Positions 8,681 to 20,441 of a stretch of DNA of 64,000 bases are shown here, in pieces. The first letter of the stretch is position 1. Every line of letters begins with the position of its first letter. A program made the position numbers and the translations under genes. The notes under the pieces were generated by a model. The model worked only from the letters and a program-made list of their open reading frames with translations, was not told the DNA's origin and searched no databases. The DNA is taken from assembly GCF_003182095.1 (NCBI RefSeq), contig NZ_QGTJ01000011.1:1-64000 (forward strand). The letters are read 5' to 3'. Origin of the DNA: Plasticicumulans acidivorans (lineage in GTDB: Bacteria; Pseudomonadota; Gammaproteobacteria; Competibacterales; Competibacteraceae).

Positions 8681-9934
8681 ATGCCTGAAATTCGTAATTA
8701 TACTTTAAATTTTGGCCCACAACATCCAGCAGCCCATGGTGTACTCCGCTTGGTGCTTGAGTTGGATGGCGAGGTTATTCAGCGGGCAGATCCGCACATT
8801 GGTTTACTCCATCGAGGCACTGAAAAATTAGCTGAGTCAAAGCCATTTAATCAATCCATAGGATACATGGATCGGTTGGATTACGTTTCCATGATGTGCA
8901 ATGAGCATGGTTACGTGTTGGCTATTGAGAAATTGCTTGGCGTTGATGTTCCTGAGCGGGCCCAATATATCCGCGTTATGTTTGATGAAATTACGCGGAT
9001 TTTAAATCACCTCATGTGGCTAGGGGCTCATGCGCTGGATATTGGCGCCATGACGGTGTTTTTGTACTGCTTCCGTGAGCGTGAGGATCTCATGGATTGC
9101 TACGAATCAGTCTCCGGTGCCCGGATGCATGCGACGTACTATCGCCCCGGAGGCGTGGCGCGGGATTTGCCGCTCAGCATGCCAAAATACGACGCAAGTA
9201 AGTACCGTAGTCAAAAGGATGTGGCCAGCCTGAATCGCGCTCGACAAGGCAGTTTGCTCGATTTTATAGAAGATTTTACATCACGTTTTCCTGCTTGCGT
9301 TGACGAGTACGAAACGCTGCTGACCGATAATAGAATCTGGAAACAAAGAACCGTAGGTATTGGTGTTGTGTCGCCAGAGAGGGCTTTGCAGCTCGGTTTT
9401 TCTGGGCCAATGTTACGAGGTTCAGGTATTGAATGGGATTTGAGAAAAAAGCAGCCATATGAAAAATATGGCTGTTTGGATTTTGAGGTGCCTGTCGGTG
9501 TAAACGGAGATTGCTACGATCGTTATTTGGTGCGTGTAGAGGAAATGCGCCAATCTAATAAAATTATCCGTCAGTGTGTTCAATGGTTAAAGAGTCATCA
9601 AGGTTCAGTAATGCTTGATGACCACAAGGTCTCTCCGCCAAGAAGAGCTGAAATGAAAGAATCAATGGAGGCGCTGATCCATCATTTTAAGCTCTTCTCT
9701 GAAGGCTACTGCGTTCCGGCTGGTGAGGTGTACTCAGCCATTGAGCATCCAAAGGGAGAGTTTGGCGTTTATTTGATTTCCGATGGGGCTAACAAGCCAT
9801 ACAGGGTCAAGGTGCGAGCCCCCGGGTTTGCGCATTTGTCGTCAATAGACGAAATGGTGCGCGGGCACATGCTTGCCGACGTCGTATCTATAATTGGTAC
9901 GCAGGATATTGTGTTCGGGGAGATTGATCGCTGA
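8681..9934 (+). CDS. nuoD: NADH-quinone oxidoreductase subunit D
   Basis: A 417-residue 49-kDa subunit that forms the quinone-binding pocket with NuoB. The [14 protein letters not shown] motif with its conserved histidines is at the N-terminus, and the C-terminal GEIDR end is typical. The mid-protein SGPMLRGSG and the conserved [14 protein letters not shown] segment are intact. It overlaps nuoE by one base in TGATG. Confidence 0.97.
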   Translation: MPEIRNYTLNFGPQHPAAHGVLRLVLELDGEVIQRADPHIGLLHRGTEKLAESKPFNQSIGYMDRLDYVSMMCNEHGYVLAIEKLLGVDVPERAQYIRVMFDEITRILNHLMWLGAHALDIGAMTVFLYCFREREDLMDCYESVSGARMHATYYRPGGVARDLPLSMPKYDASKYRSQKDVASLNRARQGSLLDFIEDFTSRFPACVDEYETLLTDNRIWKQRTVGIGVVSPERALQLGFSGPMLRGSGIEWDLRKKQPYEKYGCLDFEVPVGVNGDCYDRYLVRVEEMRQSNKIIRQCVQWLKSHQGSVMLDDHKVSPPRRAEMKESMEALIHHFKLFSEGYCVPAGEVYSAIEHPKGEFGVYLISDGANKPYRVKVRAPGFAHLSSIDEMVRGHMLADVVSIIGTQDIVFGEIDR

Positions 9935-10434
9935 TGAGCCAGGAAAACAAAAAAATTGAGCTTACTCCTCATGTATGCGAAGAAATCGATCGCTGGGTGG
10001 CGAAATATCCAGCGGATCGCAAACAGTCCGCAGTGCTCGCAGCGTTGCGAGAAGTTCAGCATGAGAATGATGGTTATTTGACCGTTCAATTAATGGACGC
10101 GGTTGCTGAATACTTGGGGCTTGATCGTATTGCTGTATATGAGGTGGCTTCGTTTTATTCGATGTATGAATTGAAACCTGTTGGTCGGCATAATATTGCT
10201 GTGTGTACAAATATTTCATGCATGTTACGTGGGTCAGATGAGATTGTTCGTCATTTAGAAAATAAATTAGGTGTACGTTTGGGGGAAAGCACTGCAGATG
10301 GAAAGTATTTTCTGAAAAAAGAAGAAGAGTGCTTGGCGGCTTGCGCAAGCGCGCCAATGATGCAGGTAGACCATGTTTACTATGAAAATTTGTCGCCTGA
10401 AAAAATCGACATGATTCTCGATGGCTTGGAGTGA
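9934..10434 (+). CDS. nuoE: NADH-quinone oxidoreductase subunit E
   Basis: A 166-residue thioredoxin-fold 24-kDa subunit of the NADH dehydrogenase module carrying 2Fe-2S cluster N1a. The four ligands are seen in [10 protein letters not shown] and in [12 protein letters not shown]. Start ATG overlaps the nuoD stop. Confidence 0.96.
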   Translation: MSQENKKIELTPHVCEEIDRWVAKYPADRKQSAVLAALREVQHENDGYLTVQLMDAVAEYLGLDRIAVYEVASFYSMYELKPVGRHNIAVCTNISCMLRGSDEIVRHLENKLGVRLGESTADGKYFLKKEEECLAACASAPMMQVDHVYYENLSPEKIDMILDGLE

Positions 10435-10441
10435 AATTGCT

Positions 10442-11740
10442 ATGTTCTTAAATGGCATGCTGTATTCAACTCGAGAGCTGAGTAATCCTTCGTCATATGA
10501 AACGTATGTTAGTCTCGGGGGGTACACTGCATGGCAGCGTATTCTTCGAGGTGAATTAAGCTCGGATGAGGTTATTGAAATTGTTAAGGCGTCTGGGCTG
10601 AGAGGACGCGGTGGAGCAGGGTTTCCAACGGGCCTGAAGTGGAGCTTCATGCCGCGCAAAGCACCAGGCCAAAAATATATTGTCTGTAATTCCGATGAGT
10701 CGGAACCTGGGACTTGCAAAGATCGAGATATTTTGCGTTTTAATCCGCATGCCTTGGTGGAAGGGATGGCGATAGCTGGCTTCGCGATCGGTGCGACTGT
10801 TGGCTATAACTATATGCGCGGTGAGTTCATGGATGAGCCTTATCAGCATTTCGACCGCGCTGTAAGTGATGCATATTCGGCAGGTTTGCTGGGCAAGAAT
10901 ATATCTGGAAGCGGTATCGATTTTGATCTTTATCCAACCCTCGGAGCGGGTGCTTACATTTGCGGTGAAGAAACGGCGTTGCTGGAGTCCTTGGAAGGGA
11001 AAAAAGGGCAACCCCGTTTTAAGCCGCCTTTCCCTGCTAGCTATGGGTTATATGGTCGTCCCACGACAATTAATAATACCGAGTCGCTTTCCTCTGTGCC
11101 ATATATCCTGCGTAATGGTGCAGAGTGGTTTTCTAGTTTGGGAATTCCTGGGGCCGGAGGCTGTAAAATTTTCTCAGTTTCTGGGCATGTTGCGAAACCC
11201 GGAAATTACGAGATTAGCTTAGGTACTCCTTTTAAAGATTTGCTCGAAATTGCGGGTGGAATTTGGAAAGGGCGTAAATTGAAGGCGGTTATTCCAGGAG
11301 GTTCGTCTGTTCCTGTTGTGCCTGCGGAGATTATTCTTAAAGTAAACATGGATTATGACTCTATCTCAAAAGGAGCTGGATCTATGCTTGGATCTGGAGC
11401 CGTTATTGTGATGGATGAAACTACAGACATGGTACGTGCGCTGCAGCGCCTGTCGCGTTTCTATTATTCTGAATCATGTGGTCAATGCACTCCGTGCAGA
11501 GAAGGAACCGGGTGGCTGTATCGTATGCTGTGTCGTGTGGTAGATGGGCAAGGACGGGCCGGGGATTTAGAACAGCTTGACCGAGTGGCAAGTAATATCG
11601 AGGGAAGAACGATTTGTGCGTTAGGTGACGCTGCTGCAATGCCGGTTCGTAGTTTCTTGAAACATTATCGACATGAGTTTGAGTATTACATCGAGCATAA
11701 ACGCAGCATGGTGGAAGGCGCATCGGCCGTTACAGCCTAG
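10442..11740 (+). CDS. nuoF: NADH-quinone oxidoreductase subunit F
   Basis: A 432-residue 51-kDa subunit that binds NADH and FMN and carries 4Fe-4S cluster N3. The glycine-rich [15 protein letters not shown] (NADH), [19 protein letters not shown] (FMN) and cluster ligands in [12 protein letters not shown] are present, with the fourth cysteine in [10 protein letters not shown] chose the ATG at 10442, 10 bases after TTGGAG; the ATG at 10421 would overlap nuoE but lacks a binding site. Confidence 0.96.
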   Translation: MFLNGMLYSTRELSNPSSYETYVSLGGYTAWQRILRGELSSDEVIEIVKASGLRGRGGAGFPTGLKWSFMPRKAPGQKYIVCNSDESEPGTCKDRDILRFNPHALVEGMAIAGFAIGATVGYNYMRGEFMDEPYQHFDRAVSDAYSAGLLGKNISGSGIDFDLYPTLGAGAYICGEETALLESLEGKKGQPRFKPPFPASYGLYGRPTTINNTESLSSVPYILRNGAEWFSSLGIPGAGGCKIFSVSGHVAKPGNYEISLGTPFKDLLEIAGGIWKGRKLKAVIPGGSSVPVVPAEIILKVNMDYDSISKGAGSMLGSGAVIVMDETTDMVRALQRLSRFYYSESCGQCTPCREGTGWLYRMLCRVVDGQGRAGDLEQLDRVASNIEGRTICALGDAAAMPVRSFLKHYRHEFEYYIEHKRSMVEGASAVTA

Positions 11741-11783
11741 TATGTCGTAGACGCCATTACCTTTAGCCCGCCGGGAAAAGATT

Positions 11784-14150
11784 ATGAGTGATGATTTGGT
11801 GAAAATCGAAGTCAACGGCATTGAGCTCCAAGCGCACAAGGGGCAAATGCTTATTGAAGTGACGGATGCGGCGGGTATCACGATTCCGAGGTTTTGTTAT
11901 CACAAAAAGCTTTCTGTAGCCGCTAATTGTCGAATGTGTTTGGTTGAGGTGGCGAAAGCACCAAAGCCGCTGCCAGCCTGTGCAACCCCGGTAATGGACG
12001 GGATGAAAGTATTAACGCACTCGCCAAAGGCACTGGCTGCTCAGAAAGGCACCATGGAGTTTTTGCTGATCAATCATCCTCTCGATTGCCCAATTTGCGA
12101 TCAAGGAGGGGAATGCGAACTTCAGGATATTGCAGTAGGTTATGGCGGGGACGTTTCTCATTTTTCAGAGCGAAAGCGTGCCGTAAAGGACAAAAACATC
12201 GGACCTCTCGTAGCTACCGAAATGACGCGCTGCATACATTGCACCCGCTGCGTGCGTTTTGGAGAAGAAATTGCGGGCTTGCGAGAAATGGGAGCGACAG
12301 GCCGGGGCGAGCACACGGAAATCGGTACATTTGTAGAGATGAGTTTGGCCTCCGAGCTGTCTGGAAATATTATTGATTTATGCCCAGTTGGAGCGCTTAC
12401 GGCTAAGCCCTCACGTTATACCGCCCGCTCGTGGGAAATGGTTCAGCGTCCAAGCGTAGCTGGGCATGATAGTGTCGGTTCAAATATTTATTACCACGTA
12501 CGGGGAGGAAAAGTTTTTAGGGTCGTGCCGCGTGAGAATGAGCAAATTAACGAAGTATGGCTGAGTGATCGGGATCGCTTTAGCTACGAGGGACTGAATT
12601 CATCTGATAGAGCATTGACCCCCATTCTCCGCGAGGCGGGTGAACTTAAAGCGGTAGCGTGGGAAGATGCTTTATTGCATGCGGCGGAAAGGTTGAAATC
12701 TGTTATCGAGAAGCATGGGGCTGAGCAGGTTGGGTTCGTTGTTTCTCCTAACGTTACACTAGAAGAAGGATTTTTAATAAAAAGACTGGCTGCTAATCTT
12801 GGCGTTGGTAATGTTGATTATCGACTTAGACAGCTAAGCTTTTCAGGGCAGAAAACTATCTCTGTTGGAAATCAGACTCAAGTTTTGAGCCTGTCGGATT
12901 TGGATCAAACACAAGCAGTTTTTGTTATTGGTTCAAATCTTCGCTTAGAGCAACCCTTGTTGGCACACCGCGTGCGCAAAGCCGCGATGAGAGGCGCAAA
13001 TGTTGCGTTTCTCAATCCTTACTTGTTTCAGCAAAATTTCCTCCCAAGTCAGGAAATAACACTTGCACCGCATGAGCTGCTTGCATCCTTAGCTCGTATT
13101 GCAGTCCAACTCTCCAACATAAAGGGAGAAAATCCTCCCTCGATTGATGGGGACTTGGGCGTGACGGCCGCTTCAGAGGTCGCTATAGCAACAGCTTTGG
13201 CCGAAGCGGAGCATAGTGTAGTAATTATGGGGCAGATTGCTTATACCCATCCGGATTATGAGAAATTGATGGCCCTTACTCAATTTATTGGGCTGATAGC
13301 AGGCGCACGCGTTGCTTTCTTAACGGAAGGAGCTAACTCGGCTGGACTCGCCCAAGTCGGCCTGACTCCACAGAATGTGGATAATTGCAGCCCCGGCAAA
13401 AATGCGAGGGAGATGTGGGAAAACCAGCTCCAAGCATATGTTTTGATTGGATTTGAACCAGAATTTGATACAGGACTTCCATTCGAAGCAGCTAAAGCTT
13501 TGAGGGCTGCAGAGTTAGTGATAGCACTTACGCCATTTCAGGCTGGACTAATCGAGCATGAGGCAGATGTACTTCTACCAATTGCTACGTTAGCGGAGAC
13601 TTCCGGAACACTTATTAACTTCGAAAGCCGTGAGCAGTCCTTCAGCGCAGCAGTGTTGCCTGTAGGGGAGGCGAGGCCTGGCTGGAAAGTGCTTCGCGTA
13701 CTTGGGAACATGCTCGGTTTGGATGGGTTTGATTACTCAAGTTCGGAAGATGTTTTATCTGCTTTCAAAGCAGAGATAAAATCTGAACATCCGCAAAAAC
13801 TGAATGACGAAATATTTATTCATATTGAAAAGAAACGGCCAGAAGGCCTGCAAAGAGTAGCTGTCGTGCCGCCGTACTCCGTTGATGGGGTGGTCCGCCG
13901 AGCGCAATCACTTCAGCAGACCCAGCTGCGTGGACAAACGATTCTGGTTATTAACGGACAGACCGCTCACAGCGTTGGCCTGATTGACGGAGGAGTCGCG
14001 ACGGTGACTCAGGGAGGTGGAAATGCGCTCCTGTCAGTGGTTGTCGACCATCGTTTGCCAGATAATTGCGTGCTGATTCCGGCAGCTTTGAGTGAAACCG
14101 CTACACTCGATTTACGGTGTCCCACTGTCGAAGCAAGTCCGTCTCAGTGA
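11784..14150 (+). CDS. nuoG: NADH-quinone oxidoreductase subunit G
   Basis: A 788-residue 75-kDa subunit. The N-terminal 2Fe-2S domain has ligands in RFCYH, NCRMCLVE and PACATP; the His-Cys motif HPLDCPICDQGGECELQD follows, then CIHCTRCVRFG for a 4Fe-4S cluster and a molybdopterin-oxidoreductase-like fold that lacks catalytic molybdenum in this family. It is of usual length. A 90-bp gap follows before nuoH. Confidence 0.96.
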   Translation: MSDDLVKIEVNGIELQAHKGQMLIEVTDAAGITIPRFCYHKKLSVAANCRMCLVEVAKAPKPLPACATPVMDGMKVLTHSPKALAAQKGTMEFLLINHPLDCPICDQGGECELQDIAVGYGGDVSHFSERKRAVKDKNIGPLVATEMTRCIHCTRCVRFGEEIAGLREMGATGRGEHTEIGTFVEMSLASELSGNIIDLCPVGALTAKPSRYTARSWEMVQRPSVAGHDSVGSNIYYHVRGGKVFRVVPRENEQINEVWLSDRDRFSYEGLNSSDRALTPILREAGELKAVAWEDALLHAAERLKSVIEKHGAEQVGFVVSPNVTLEEGFLIKRLAANLGVGNVDYRLRQLSFSGQKTISVGNQTQVLSLSDLDQTQAVFVIGSNLRLEQPLLAHRVRKAAMRGANVAFLNPYLFQQNFLPSQEITLAPHELLASLARIAVQLSNIKGENPPSIDGDLGVTAASEVAIATALAEAEHSVVIMGQIAYTHPDYEKLMALTQFIGLIAGARVAFLTEGANSAGLAQVGLTPQNVDNCSPGKNAREMWENQLQAYVLIGFEPEFDTGLPFEAAKALRAAELVIALTPFQAGLIEHEADVLLPIATLAETSGTLINFESREQSFSAAVLPVGEARPGWKVLRVLGNMLGLDGFDYSSSEDVLSAFKAEIKSEHPQKLNDEIFIHIEKKRPEGLQRVAVVPPYSVDGVVRRAQSLQQTQLRGQTILVINGQTAHSVGLIDGGVATVTQGGGNALLSVVVDHRLPDNCVLIPAALSETATLDLRCPTVEASPSQ

Positions 14151-14240
14151 AATCCGTTTTTTGCTAGTGTGCGGGAACAGCACGCTGCGCTAGAAACAGT
14201 GCGTAGCGGTACACAACGATAATTCAACAGGATAGTTATT

Positions 14241-15263
14241 GTGGACAACATTTTGACCCTGTTGCTCATTTTGCTAAAAATCATAGCAATCGTCGCTCCG
14301 TTGATGCTTGCCGTGGCGTATCTTACGTTCGCTGAGCGGAAAGTAATCGGTTACATTCAAGTGAGGATTGGTCCTAATAGAGTGGGACCAAAGGGTTGGC
14401 TTCAGCCGATCGCTGATGCGGTGAAGTTAATGTTGAAGGAAATTGTACTTCCTTCTGGAGCTAACCGCTTTTTATTTATCCTTGCACCTGTTTTATCGAT
14501 AGCTCCAGCGTTAGCTGCATGGGCAGTGATTCCTTTCGGCGATGGCGTGGTAGTTTCAAATATCGACGCGGGACTGCTTTATCTGCTGGCAATGACATCA
14601 CTCGGAGTATACGGAGTTATTATCGCTGGTTGGGCTTCAAACTCGAAATATGCATTTTTAGGCGCGATGCGATCAGCGGCACAAATTGTGGCTTATGAAA
14701 TAGCGATGGGGTTTGCGCTAGTAGGCGTCCTTATTGCAGGTGGCAGCCTGAATCTTAATGCAATAGTTCTTTCTCAATCGGGTAGTTTTTTACATTGGTT
14801 TTGGCTGCCATTGCTGCCACTTTTTGTTGTGTACTTTATATCGGGTGTGGCCGAAACCAATCGTGCACCTTTCGATGTTGCTGAAGGTGAGTCGGAAATC
14901 GTTGCCGGTTTCCATGTAGAGTATTCAGGAATGGTATTCGCCGTATTTTTCTTGGCTGAATACGCAAACATGATTCTAATCTCAGCATTATCGGCGACGA
15001 TGTTTTTAGGGGGGTGGTTGTCTCCTTTTGAGGGAATTCCCCTCCTTGAGTCGTTGTTTTCGTGGGTGCCAGGCCCCGTCTGGTTGATTCTAAAAACCTC
15101 GCTGTTCCTCTTTCTGTTTCTCTGGTTTAGAGCCACGTTTCCACGGTATCGCTACGATCAAATCATGCGGTTAGGCTGGAAGGTTTTTATTCCTGTTACG
15201 ATCGTATGGCTTTCCGTAGTAGCTGTTGCCAAATACCTCCATATCGCTCCGTGGTTCAATTGA
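14241..15263 (+). CDS. nuoH: NADH-quinone oxidoreductase subunit H
   Basis: A 340-residue membrane subunit with eight or so helices that connects the quinone site to the proton channels. Diagnostic segments are [22 protein letters not shown] near residue 27 (given in parts), [10 protein letters not shown], and the loop [20 protein letters not shown]. It starts with GTG at 14241, preceded by an AGGA-like site in CAGGATAG. Confidence 0.96.
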   Translation: MDNILTLLLILLKIIAIVAPLMLAVAYLTFAERKVIGYIQVRIGPNRVGPKGWLQPIADAVKLMLKEIVLPSGANRFLFILAPVLSIAPALAAWAVIPFGDGVVVSNIDAGLLYLLAMTSLGVYGVIIAGWASNSKYAFLGAMRSAAQIVAYEIAMGFALVGVLIAGGSLNLNAIVLSQSGSFLHWFWLPLLPLFVVYFISGVAETNRAPFDVAEGESEIVAGFHVEYSGMVFAVFFLAEYANMILISALSATMFLGGWLSPFEGIPLLESLFSWVPGPVWLILKTSLFLFLFLWFRATFPRYRYDQIMRLGWKVFIPVTIVWLSVVAVAKYLHIAPWFN

Positions 15264-15279
15264 TAGTAGAGAGAACTGT

Positions 15280-15768
15280 ATGAACATTATGAGGCAGTAT
15301 TTTAAAAGTTTTCTACTATGGGAGTTGCTTCTTGGGCTGCGCCTTACTGGGCGTTATCTATTTGCAAAAAAAGTGACAGTTCAGTATCCAGAGGAAAAAA
15401 CGCCCCTCTCTCCTAGATTTCGTGGGTTACATGCTCTTCGGCGCTATCCGAATGGTGAAGAGCGTTGTATTGCCTGCAAACTTTGTGAAGCGGTCTGCCC
15501 TGCTCTGGCAATAACAATAGATTTGCAACAACGAGATGATGGTACTCGTAGAACAACAAAATACGAAATCGATTTATTTAAATGTATTTTTTGCGGTTTT
15601 TGCGAAGAATCATGTCCTGTCGACTCGATAGTTGAAACAAGAGTATTTGATTACCATTTTGAGTCTAGAGAAGACTCCATTATGACGAAACAAAAGCTGT
15701 TGACGCACGGCGATCGAATGGAGTCCAGCATTGCCGCTGATCGAGCAGTAGACGCCCCGTATCGTTGA
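15280..15768 (+). CDS. nuoI: NADH-quinone oxidoreductase subunit I
   Basis: A 162-residue 23-kDa subunit with two 4Fe-4S clusters (N6a/N6b). Both ferredoxin motifs are intact: [13 protein letters not shown] and [16 protein letters not shown]. The ATG at 15280 (MNIMRQYF) gives the standard N-terminus with an amphipathic helix; longer upstream frames run back into nuoH. Confidence 0.96.
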   Translation: MNIMRQYFKSFLLWELLLGLRLTGRYLFAKKVTVQYPEEKTPLSPRFRGLHALRRYPNGEERCIACKLCEAVCPALAITIDLQQRDDGTRRTTKYEIDLFKCIFCGFCEESCPVDSIVETRVFDYHFESREDSIMTKQKLLTHGDRMESSIAADRAVDAPYR

Positions 15769-15805
15769 TTGCACCAGTCTCACTGGCTAGTTAGGAAGCG
15801 AAAAA

Positions 15806-16429
15806 ATGGGCTTTGAAAGATTCTTGTTTTATTTTTTTTCGATTGTATTGGTGCTGTCAGCACTTCGAGTTATTACCGTACGTAATCCTGTTCACGCCGT
15901 TTTATTCCTCGTGCTGTGTTTTTTTACAAGTTCGGCACTGTGGTTACTTTTGCAAGCAGAGTTTCTCGCCATTGCATTAGTGCTAGTTTATGTCGGGGCA
16001 GTGATGGTGCTATTTCTATTCGTTGTCATGATGCTTGATGTAAATGTCACGCCATTAAGGGAAGGATTTATAAAAAATGCGCCTCTCGGCTTGGCAATTG
16101 CCGTTGTTATCGTGATTGAGATGTTTCTGGTCATCGCTTCGTCGAAGTCAGGGGGCGTCGCGTTGTCCAGTGTCGTTGGGCCGGTTGAGCAAGGTGCTAA
16201 TTTCAGCAATACAAAAGAGCTGGGCGGGGTCTTATATACGTTATATGCTTATCCGTTTGAATTGGCTGCAACTGTTTTGTTGGTCGCCATCGTGGCTGCT
16301 ATAGCTCTGACCATGCGACGTAGAAACGGTGTTAAATACGTTGATCCGGCTAAACAAGTTGTAATTAGTCGAGAAGGTAGAGTTCGGTTGGTAAATATTC
16401 CGGTGGCTGGCGATAAAAGCGAAGGTTAA
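15806..16429 (+). CDS. nuoJ: NADH-quinone oxidoreductase subunit J
   Basis: A 207-residue membrane subunit with five predicted helices. The conserved third helix region [22 protein letters not shown] (seen in parts around residues 58-80) is the pi-bulge helix that changes conformation during turnover in known complex I structures. The C-terminal hydrophilic extension is normal. Confidence 0.95.
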   Translation: MGFERFLFYFFSIVLVLSALRVITVRNPVHAVLFLVLCFFTSSALWLLLQAEFLAIALVLVYVGAVMVLFLFVVMMLDVNVTPLREGFIKNAPLGLAIAVVIVIEMFLVIASSKSGGVALSSVVGPVEQGANFSNTKELGGVLYTLYAYPFELAATVLLVAIVAAIALTMRRRNGVKYVDPAKQVVISREGRVRLVNIPVAGDKSEG

Positions 16430-16532
16430 AACATCAGCTTTTCGTCAGAGAATAGATACACACGCGCGGCGCAATCTTTTTTGTGGTTTGAGTTCGCGTT
16501 TGTTTTTAAAAAACTATTCGGGGTGGGAGCTC

Positions 16533-16838
16533 ATGCTAGCGCTTAATGATTATTTGATGCTGGGAGCAGTGCTTTTTTGCCTCAGTGTGGCAGGCATTTT
16601 TCTAAATAAGAAAAATGTAATAATTTTATTGATGTCTATTGAGTTGATGCTGCTGGCAGTTAATTTTAATTTTATTGCTTTTTCCCGCTTTATGGGAGAT
16701 ACGGCAGGGCAGGTTTTTGTCTTCTTTATACTCACCGTTGCCGCCGCCGAAGCGGCGATAGGCCTGGCAATTTTAGTTGTACTGTTTCGTAGTCGTCGAA
16801 CGATTAATGTTGCCGACCTTGACGCGATGAAGGGCTGA
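16533..16838 (+). CDS. nuoK: NADH-quinone oxidoreductase subunit K
   Basis: A 101-residue three-helix membrane subunit. Conserved membrane glutamates are in [13 protein letters not shown] and in the [11 protein letters not shown] helix. The ATG at 16533 follows GGGAGCTC at good spacing and gives the exact usual length of 101 residues; frames reaching back to 16488 are rejected. The 103-bp gap from nuoJ holds nothing obvious. Confidence 0.96.
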   Translation: MLALNDYLMLGAVLFCLSVAGIFLNKKNVIILLMSIELMLLAVNFNFIAFSRFMGDTAGQVFVFFILTVAAAEAAIGLAILVVLFRSRRTINVADLDAMKG

Positions 16839-16842
16839 GCGA

Positions 16843-18834
16843 ATGCAAAACATTTATCTTTCGATCGTAATTGCTCCTTTAGTCGGCGCTCTGATTGCAG
16901 GCTTGTTCGGTAAGAAAATCGGCCGATCAGCATCTCACTGGGTGACGATCGGAGGGGTTGGCATTTCATTTTTTTTATCTTTGTTGGTATTTCAACATCA
17001 TGTTATCCAAGGAGCGGCTGCTTACAACGATACCGTTTATACTTGGATGGTTGTCGATGGGATTAAGTTTGAGGTAGGTTTTCTCATCGATAACTTGACT
17101 GTCATGATGATGACGGTCGTTACTTTTGTTTCTTTGATGGTGCACATTTACACCATTGGTTACATGTCGGATGATTCCGGCTATCAGCGGTTTTTTAGTT
17201 ACATCTCATTGTTCACATTTTCGATGCTAATGCTTGTCATGTCGAACAATTTCCTACAGTTGTTTTTTGGGTGGGAAGCTGTGGGTGTTGTTTCGTATTT
17301 GCTTATTGGCTTTTGGTTTAAGAAGCCAACAGCAATTTACGCTAACATGAAAGCGTTCCTTGTTAATCGGGTCGGTGATTTTGGGTTTTTGCTCGGAATT
17401 GCTGGCGTGCTAATGTATTTTAATAGTCTTGATTATGCTGATGTTTTTCGAGCAGCGCCGTTGTTTGCAACTAAAACTATTGAAATTATTCCGGGGACAG
17501 AATGGTCTCTGATGTCAGTAGTTTGCATTCTGCTTTTTATTGGGGCAATGGGTAAGTCGGCGCAGATTCCTCTCCATGTTTGGTTGCCCGACTCAATGGA
17601 GGGCCCAACTCCTATTTCAGCGCTGATTCATGCGGCAACAATGGTTACCGCAGGTATTTTTATGGTTTCGCGGATGTCTCCGCTATTTGAATTGTCTACT
17701 ACAGCGCTGAGTTTTGTGCTGGTTATTGGCGCGCTAACAGCTCTCTTTATGGGGTTTCTTGGCATTATCCAAAACGACATTAAGCGCGTCGTTGCGTATT
17801 CTACACTTTCGCAACTCGGCTATATGACTGTCGCTCTCGGTGTGTCGGCATATTCCGCCGCAGTATTTCATCTGATGACGCATGCGTTCTTTAAAGCGTT
17901 ATTATTCTTGGGTGCGGGCTCAGTTATTATCGGCATGCATCATGAGCAGGATATGCGGAAAATGGGAGGGCTGCGTAAATATATGCCGATTACGTGGATT
18001 ACTTCGTTGGTCGGCTCCCTTGCTTTAATTGGATTTCCTGGATTTTCTGGGTTTTATTCGAAGGATAGTATAATTGAAGCTGTCCATGCATCTAATATTG
18101 CTGGCTCTGGATTTGCGTATTTTGCGGTTATTGTTGGTGTATTTGTTACGGCTTTTTATTCATTCCGTATGTATTTCCTTGTCTTTCATGGTGAAGAGCG
18201 CTTTCGCCATAATCATCACCATGCTGAAGACTCAGGGATACACGGACATGACCACGCCGTAACACCACATGAGTCGCCTTGGGTTGTGACTATTCCATTA
18301 ATTATGCTGGCATTGCCATCTGTAGTTATTGGTGGAAAAACCATCGGTAGTATTTTGTTCGGTGATTATTTTTCGGGGGTTATTTATGTCGAGCACGAGC
18401 ACGACACAATAGCTCACATTGCAGAGCACTTTCATGGGGCTTTCAGCTTTGCAATGCATGGCTTTATTGGATTGCCCTTCTGGCTGGCAATGGCTGGTGT
18501 CGGAAGTGCCTGGTTTATTTATATGAAACGGCCAGAGTTGGCAGATGCATTTAAGAGCAAACTGTCGCCTGTTTATAATTTATTAGAGCGTAAATACGGA
18601 TTTGATGAATTCAATCAAGCCGTGTTTGCGAATGGCAGTGTGAATCTTGGCAAATGCTTGTGGAAATTCGGTGATGCAGCCTTAATCGATGGTGTGATTG
18701 TGAATGGATCAGCGAAGGTCATTGGCTGGGTTGCGTCAATAGTCCGTCATGTGCAGTCCGGGTATTTGTACCATTATGCCTTTGCCATGATTATCGGGTT
18801 GCTGGGCATGCTGACCTGGATCGTTGTCCGGTGA
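16843..18834 (+). CDS. nuoL: NADH-quinone oxidoreductase subunit L
   Basis: A 663-residue antiporter-like proton-pumping subunit. Features include the GWEAVGVVSYLLIGFW glutamate helix, WLPDSMEGPTPISALIHAAT, the broken-helix lysine region, and a C-terminal extension with the long lateral helix. A histidine-rich loop (about residues 448-470) precedes the C-terminal part, as is common in this subunit. Confidence 0.97.
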   Translation: MQNIYLSIVIAPLVGALIAGLFGKKIGRSASHWVTIGGVGISFFLSLLVFQHHVIQGAAAYNDTVYTWMVVDGIKFEVGFLIDNLTVMMMTVVTFVSLMVHIYTIGYMSDDSGYQRFFSYISLFTFSMLMLVMSNNFLQLFFGWEAVGVVSYLLIGFWFKKPTAIYANMKAFLVNRVGDFGFLLGIAGVLMYFNSLDYADVFRAAPLFATKTIEIIPGTEWSLMSVVCILLFIGAMGKSAQIPLHVWLPDSMEGPTPISALIHAATMVTAGIFMVSRMSPLFELSTTALSFVLVIGALTALFMGFLGIIQNDIKRVVAYSTLSQLGYMTVALGVSAYSAAVFHLMTHAFFKALLFLGAGSVIIGMHHEQDMRKMGGLRKYMPITWITSLVGSLALIGFPGFSGFYSKDSIIEAVHASNIAGSGFAYFAVIVGVFVTAFYSFRMYFLVFHGEERFRHNHHHAEDSGIHGHDHAVTPHESPWVVTIPLIMLALPSVVIGGKTIGSILFGDYFSGVIYVEHEHDTIAHIAEHFHGAFSFAMHGFIGLPFWLAMAGVGSAWFIYMKRPELADAFKSKLSPVYNLLERKYGFDEFNQAVFANGSVNLGKCLWKFGDAALIDGVIVNGSAKVIGWVASIVRHVQSGYLYHYAFAMIIGLLGMLTWIVVR

Positions 18835-18855
18835 GCTCGGGGGAATCCAAATAAT

Positions 18856-20370
18856 ATGTTATCCGAACTTCCGCTTCTTAGTTTGACCATTTGGACGCCG
18901 ATACTCGGTGGAATAGCTGTTCTGTTTGTTGGAGATGACAGCCCGGCAAAGGCGCGGCGGCTTGCTTTGGTGGTCGCAGTCGCAACATTTGTGCTTAGCC
19001 TGCCTTTATGGACTGGTTTTGATGTCACAACGGCAGCTATGCAATTTGGGGAATTCTGGCCTTGGATTTCAGCATTTAAAATCAACTACCATCTTGGTGT
19101 TGATGGGTTTTCGATGCCGCTTGTTTTGCTGACAACATTTATTACCGTTCTTGTTGTCATCGCCGGCTGGGAGGTTGTGCAGTATCGCGTTGCTCAGTAC
19201 ATGGCGGCTTTTCTTATCATGGAAGGCCTCATGATCGGTGTATTTGCAGCACTTGATGCAATTCTTTTTTATGTGTTTTTTGAAGCAATGTTGATTCCCA
19301 TGTTCCTCGTGATTGGGATTTGGGGTGGGCCTCGCAGAGTTTATGCAACTATAAAGTTTTTTCTTTATACCTTCTTCGGCTCGGTTTTTATGCTGATTGC
19401 GCTGCTTTACATGTATTTCAAGTCAGGCAGCTTTGAAATATTAGAATTTCATCAGCTCAAGCTAGGGATGACCGAGCAGATACTTATTTTTCTTTCTTTC
19501 ATGTTGGCTTTTGCCGTCAAAGTGCCGATGTTTCCTGTTCATACATGGTTGCCTGATGCACATGTTGAAGCCCCGACGGGGGGTTCAGTTGTACTCGCGG
19601 CGATAACGTTAAAGATTGGCGGTTACGGTTTCGTTCGTTTTGCCCTGCCAATTACTCCTGATGCTTCCGCATCTCTGGACTGGCTGATTATCGGAATGTC
19701 CTTGATCGCGGTGGTTTACATAGGCTTGGTTGCTCTCATTCAGCAAGACATGAAAAAGCTGATTGCCTATTCGTCCATAGCCCATATGGGCTTCGTGACC
19801 TTGGGCTTTTTTGTCATGTTTGCAATTTTGCGGTCAACGAATTCCCTGTCTGGTGCTGCATTGGGTATTCAGGGCGGCATGGTGCAGATGGTTTCGCATG
19901 GGTTTATTTCTGGCGCAATGTTTCTTTGCGTCGGTGTGCTGTATGACCGTGTGCATTCTAGGCAAATTCAAGATTATGGTGGCGTAGCTAATACTATGCC
20001 GGTGTTTGCAAGTTTTATGGTTCTTTTTGGGTTTGCTAATGCGGGGTTGCCAGGTACTTCCGGGTTCATTGGAGAGTTTATGGTGGTCTTGGCAAGCTTT
20101 AAAGGAAGTTTCTGGATTGCTTTCTTAGCAGCCCTTACTTTGATCCTCGGTGCTGCTTATACGTTGTGGTTGATAAAGCGTGTAGTGTTTGGCGAGGTCG
20201 TTCACAAGCATGTGGCCGAATTACAGGATATCAATACACGCGAATTTACTATCCTTTTGGTATTGGCAGTTGCTGTTCTCGGGTTGGGCTTGTGGCCCCA
20301 GCCATTGACGGATGTGTTGCAGGCGTCAGTCAATAACTTAGTTCAGCATGTGGCAGTCTCGAAACTCTGA
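18856..20370 (+). CDS. nuoM: NADH-quinone oxidoreductase subunit M
   Basis: A 504-residue antiporter-like proton-pumping subunit. It shows YVFFEAMLIPMFLVIGIWGG with the key membrane glutamate, HTWLPDAHVEAPTGGSVVLA, and the IAYSSIAHMGFV helix. It starts 21 bp after nuoL. Confidence 0.97.
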   Translation: MLSELPLLSLTIWTPILGGIAVLFVGDDSPAKARRLALVVAVATFVLSLPLWTGFDVTTAAMQFGEFWPWISAFKINYHLGVDGFSMPLVLLTTFITVLVVIAGWEVVQYRVAQYMAAFLIMEGLMIGVFAALDAILFYVFFEAMLIPMFLVIGIWGGPRRVYATIKFFLYTFFGSVFMLIALLYMYFKSGSFEILEFHQLKLGMTEQILIFLSFMLAFAVKVPMFPVHTWLPDAHVEAPTGGSVVLAAITLKIGGYGFVRFALPITPDASASLDWLIIGMSLIAVVYIGLVALIQQDMKKLIAYSSIAHMGFVTLGFFVMFAILRSTNSLSGAALGIQGGMVQMVSHGFISGAMFLCVGVLYDRVHSRQIQDYGGVANTMPVFASFMVLFGFANAGLPGTSGFIGEFMVVLASFKGSFWIAFLAALTLILGAAYTLWLIKRVVFGEVVHKHVAELQDINTREFTILLVLAVAVLGLGLWPQPLTDVLQASVNNLVQHVAVSKL

Positions 20371-20441
20371 GTGAATGTACTGTTGGGGCGCTATCCAACT
20401 TTATCTTCCCATTAAATTACTCTTGGTATGTGGATCAAACC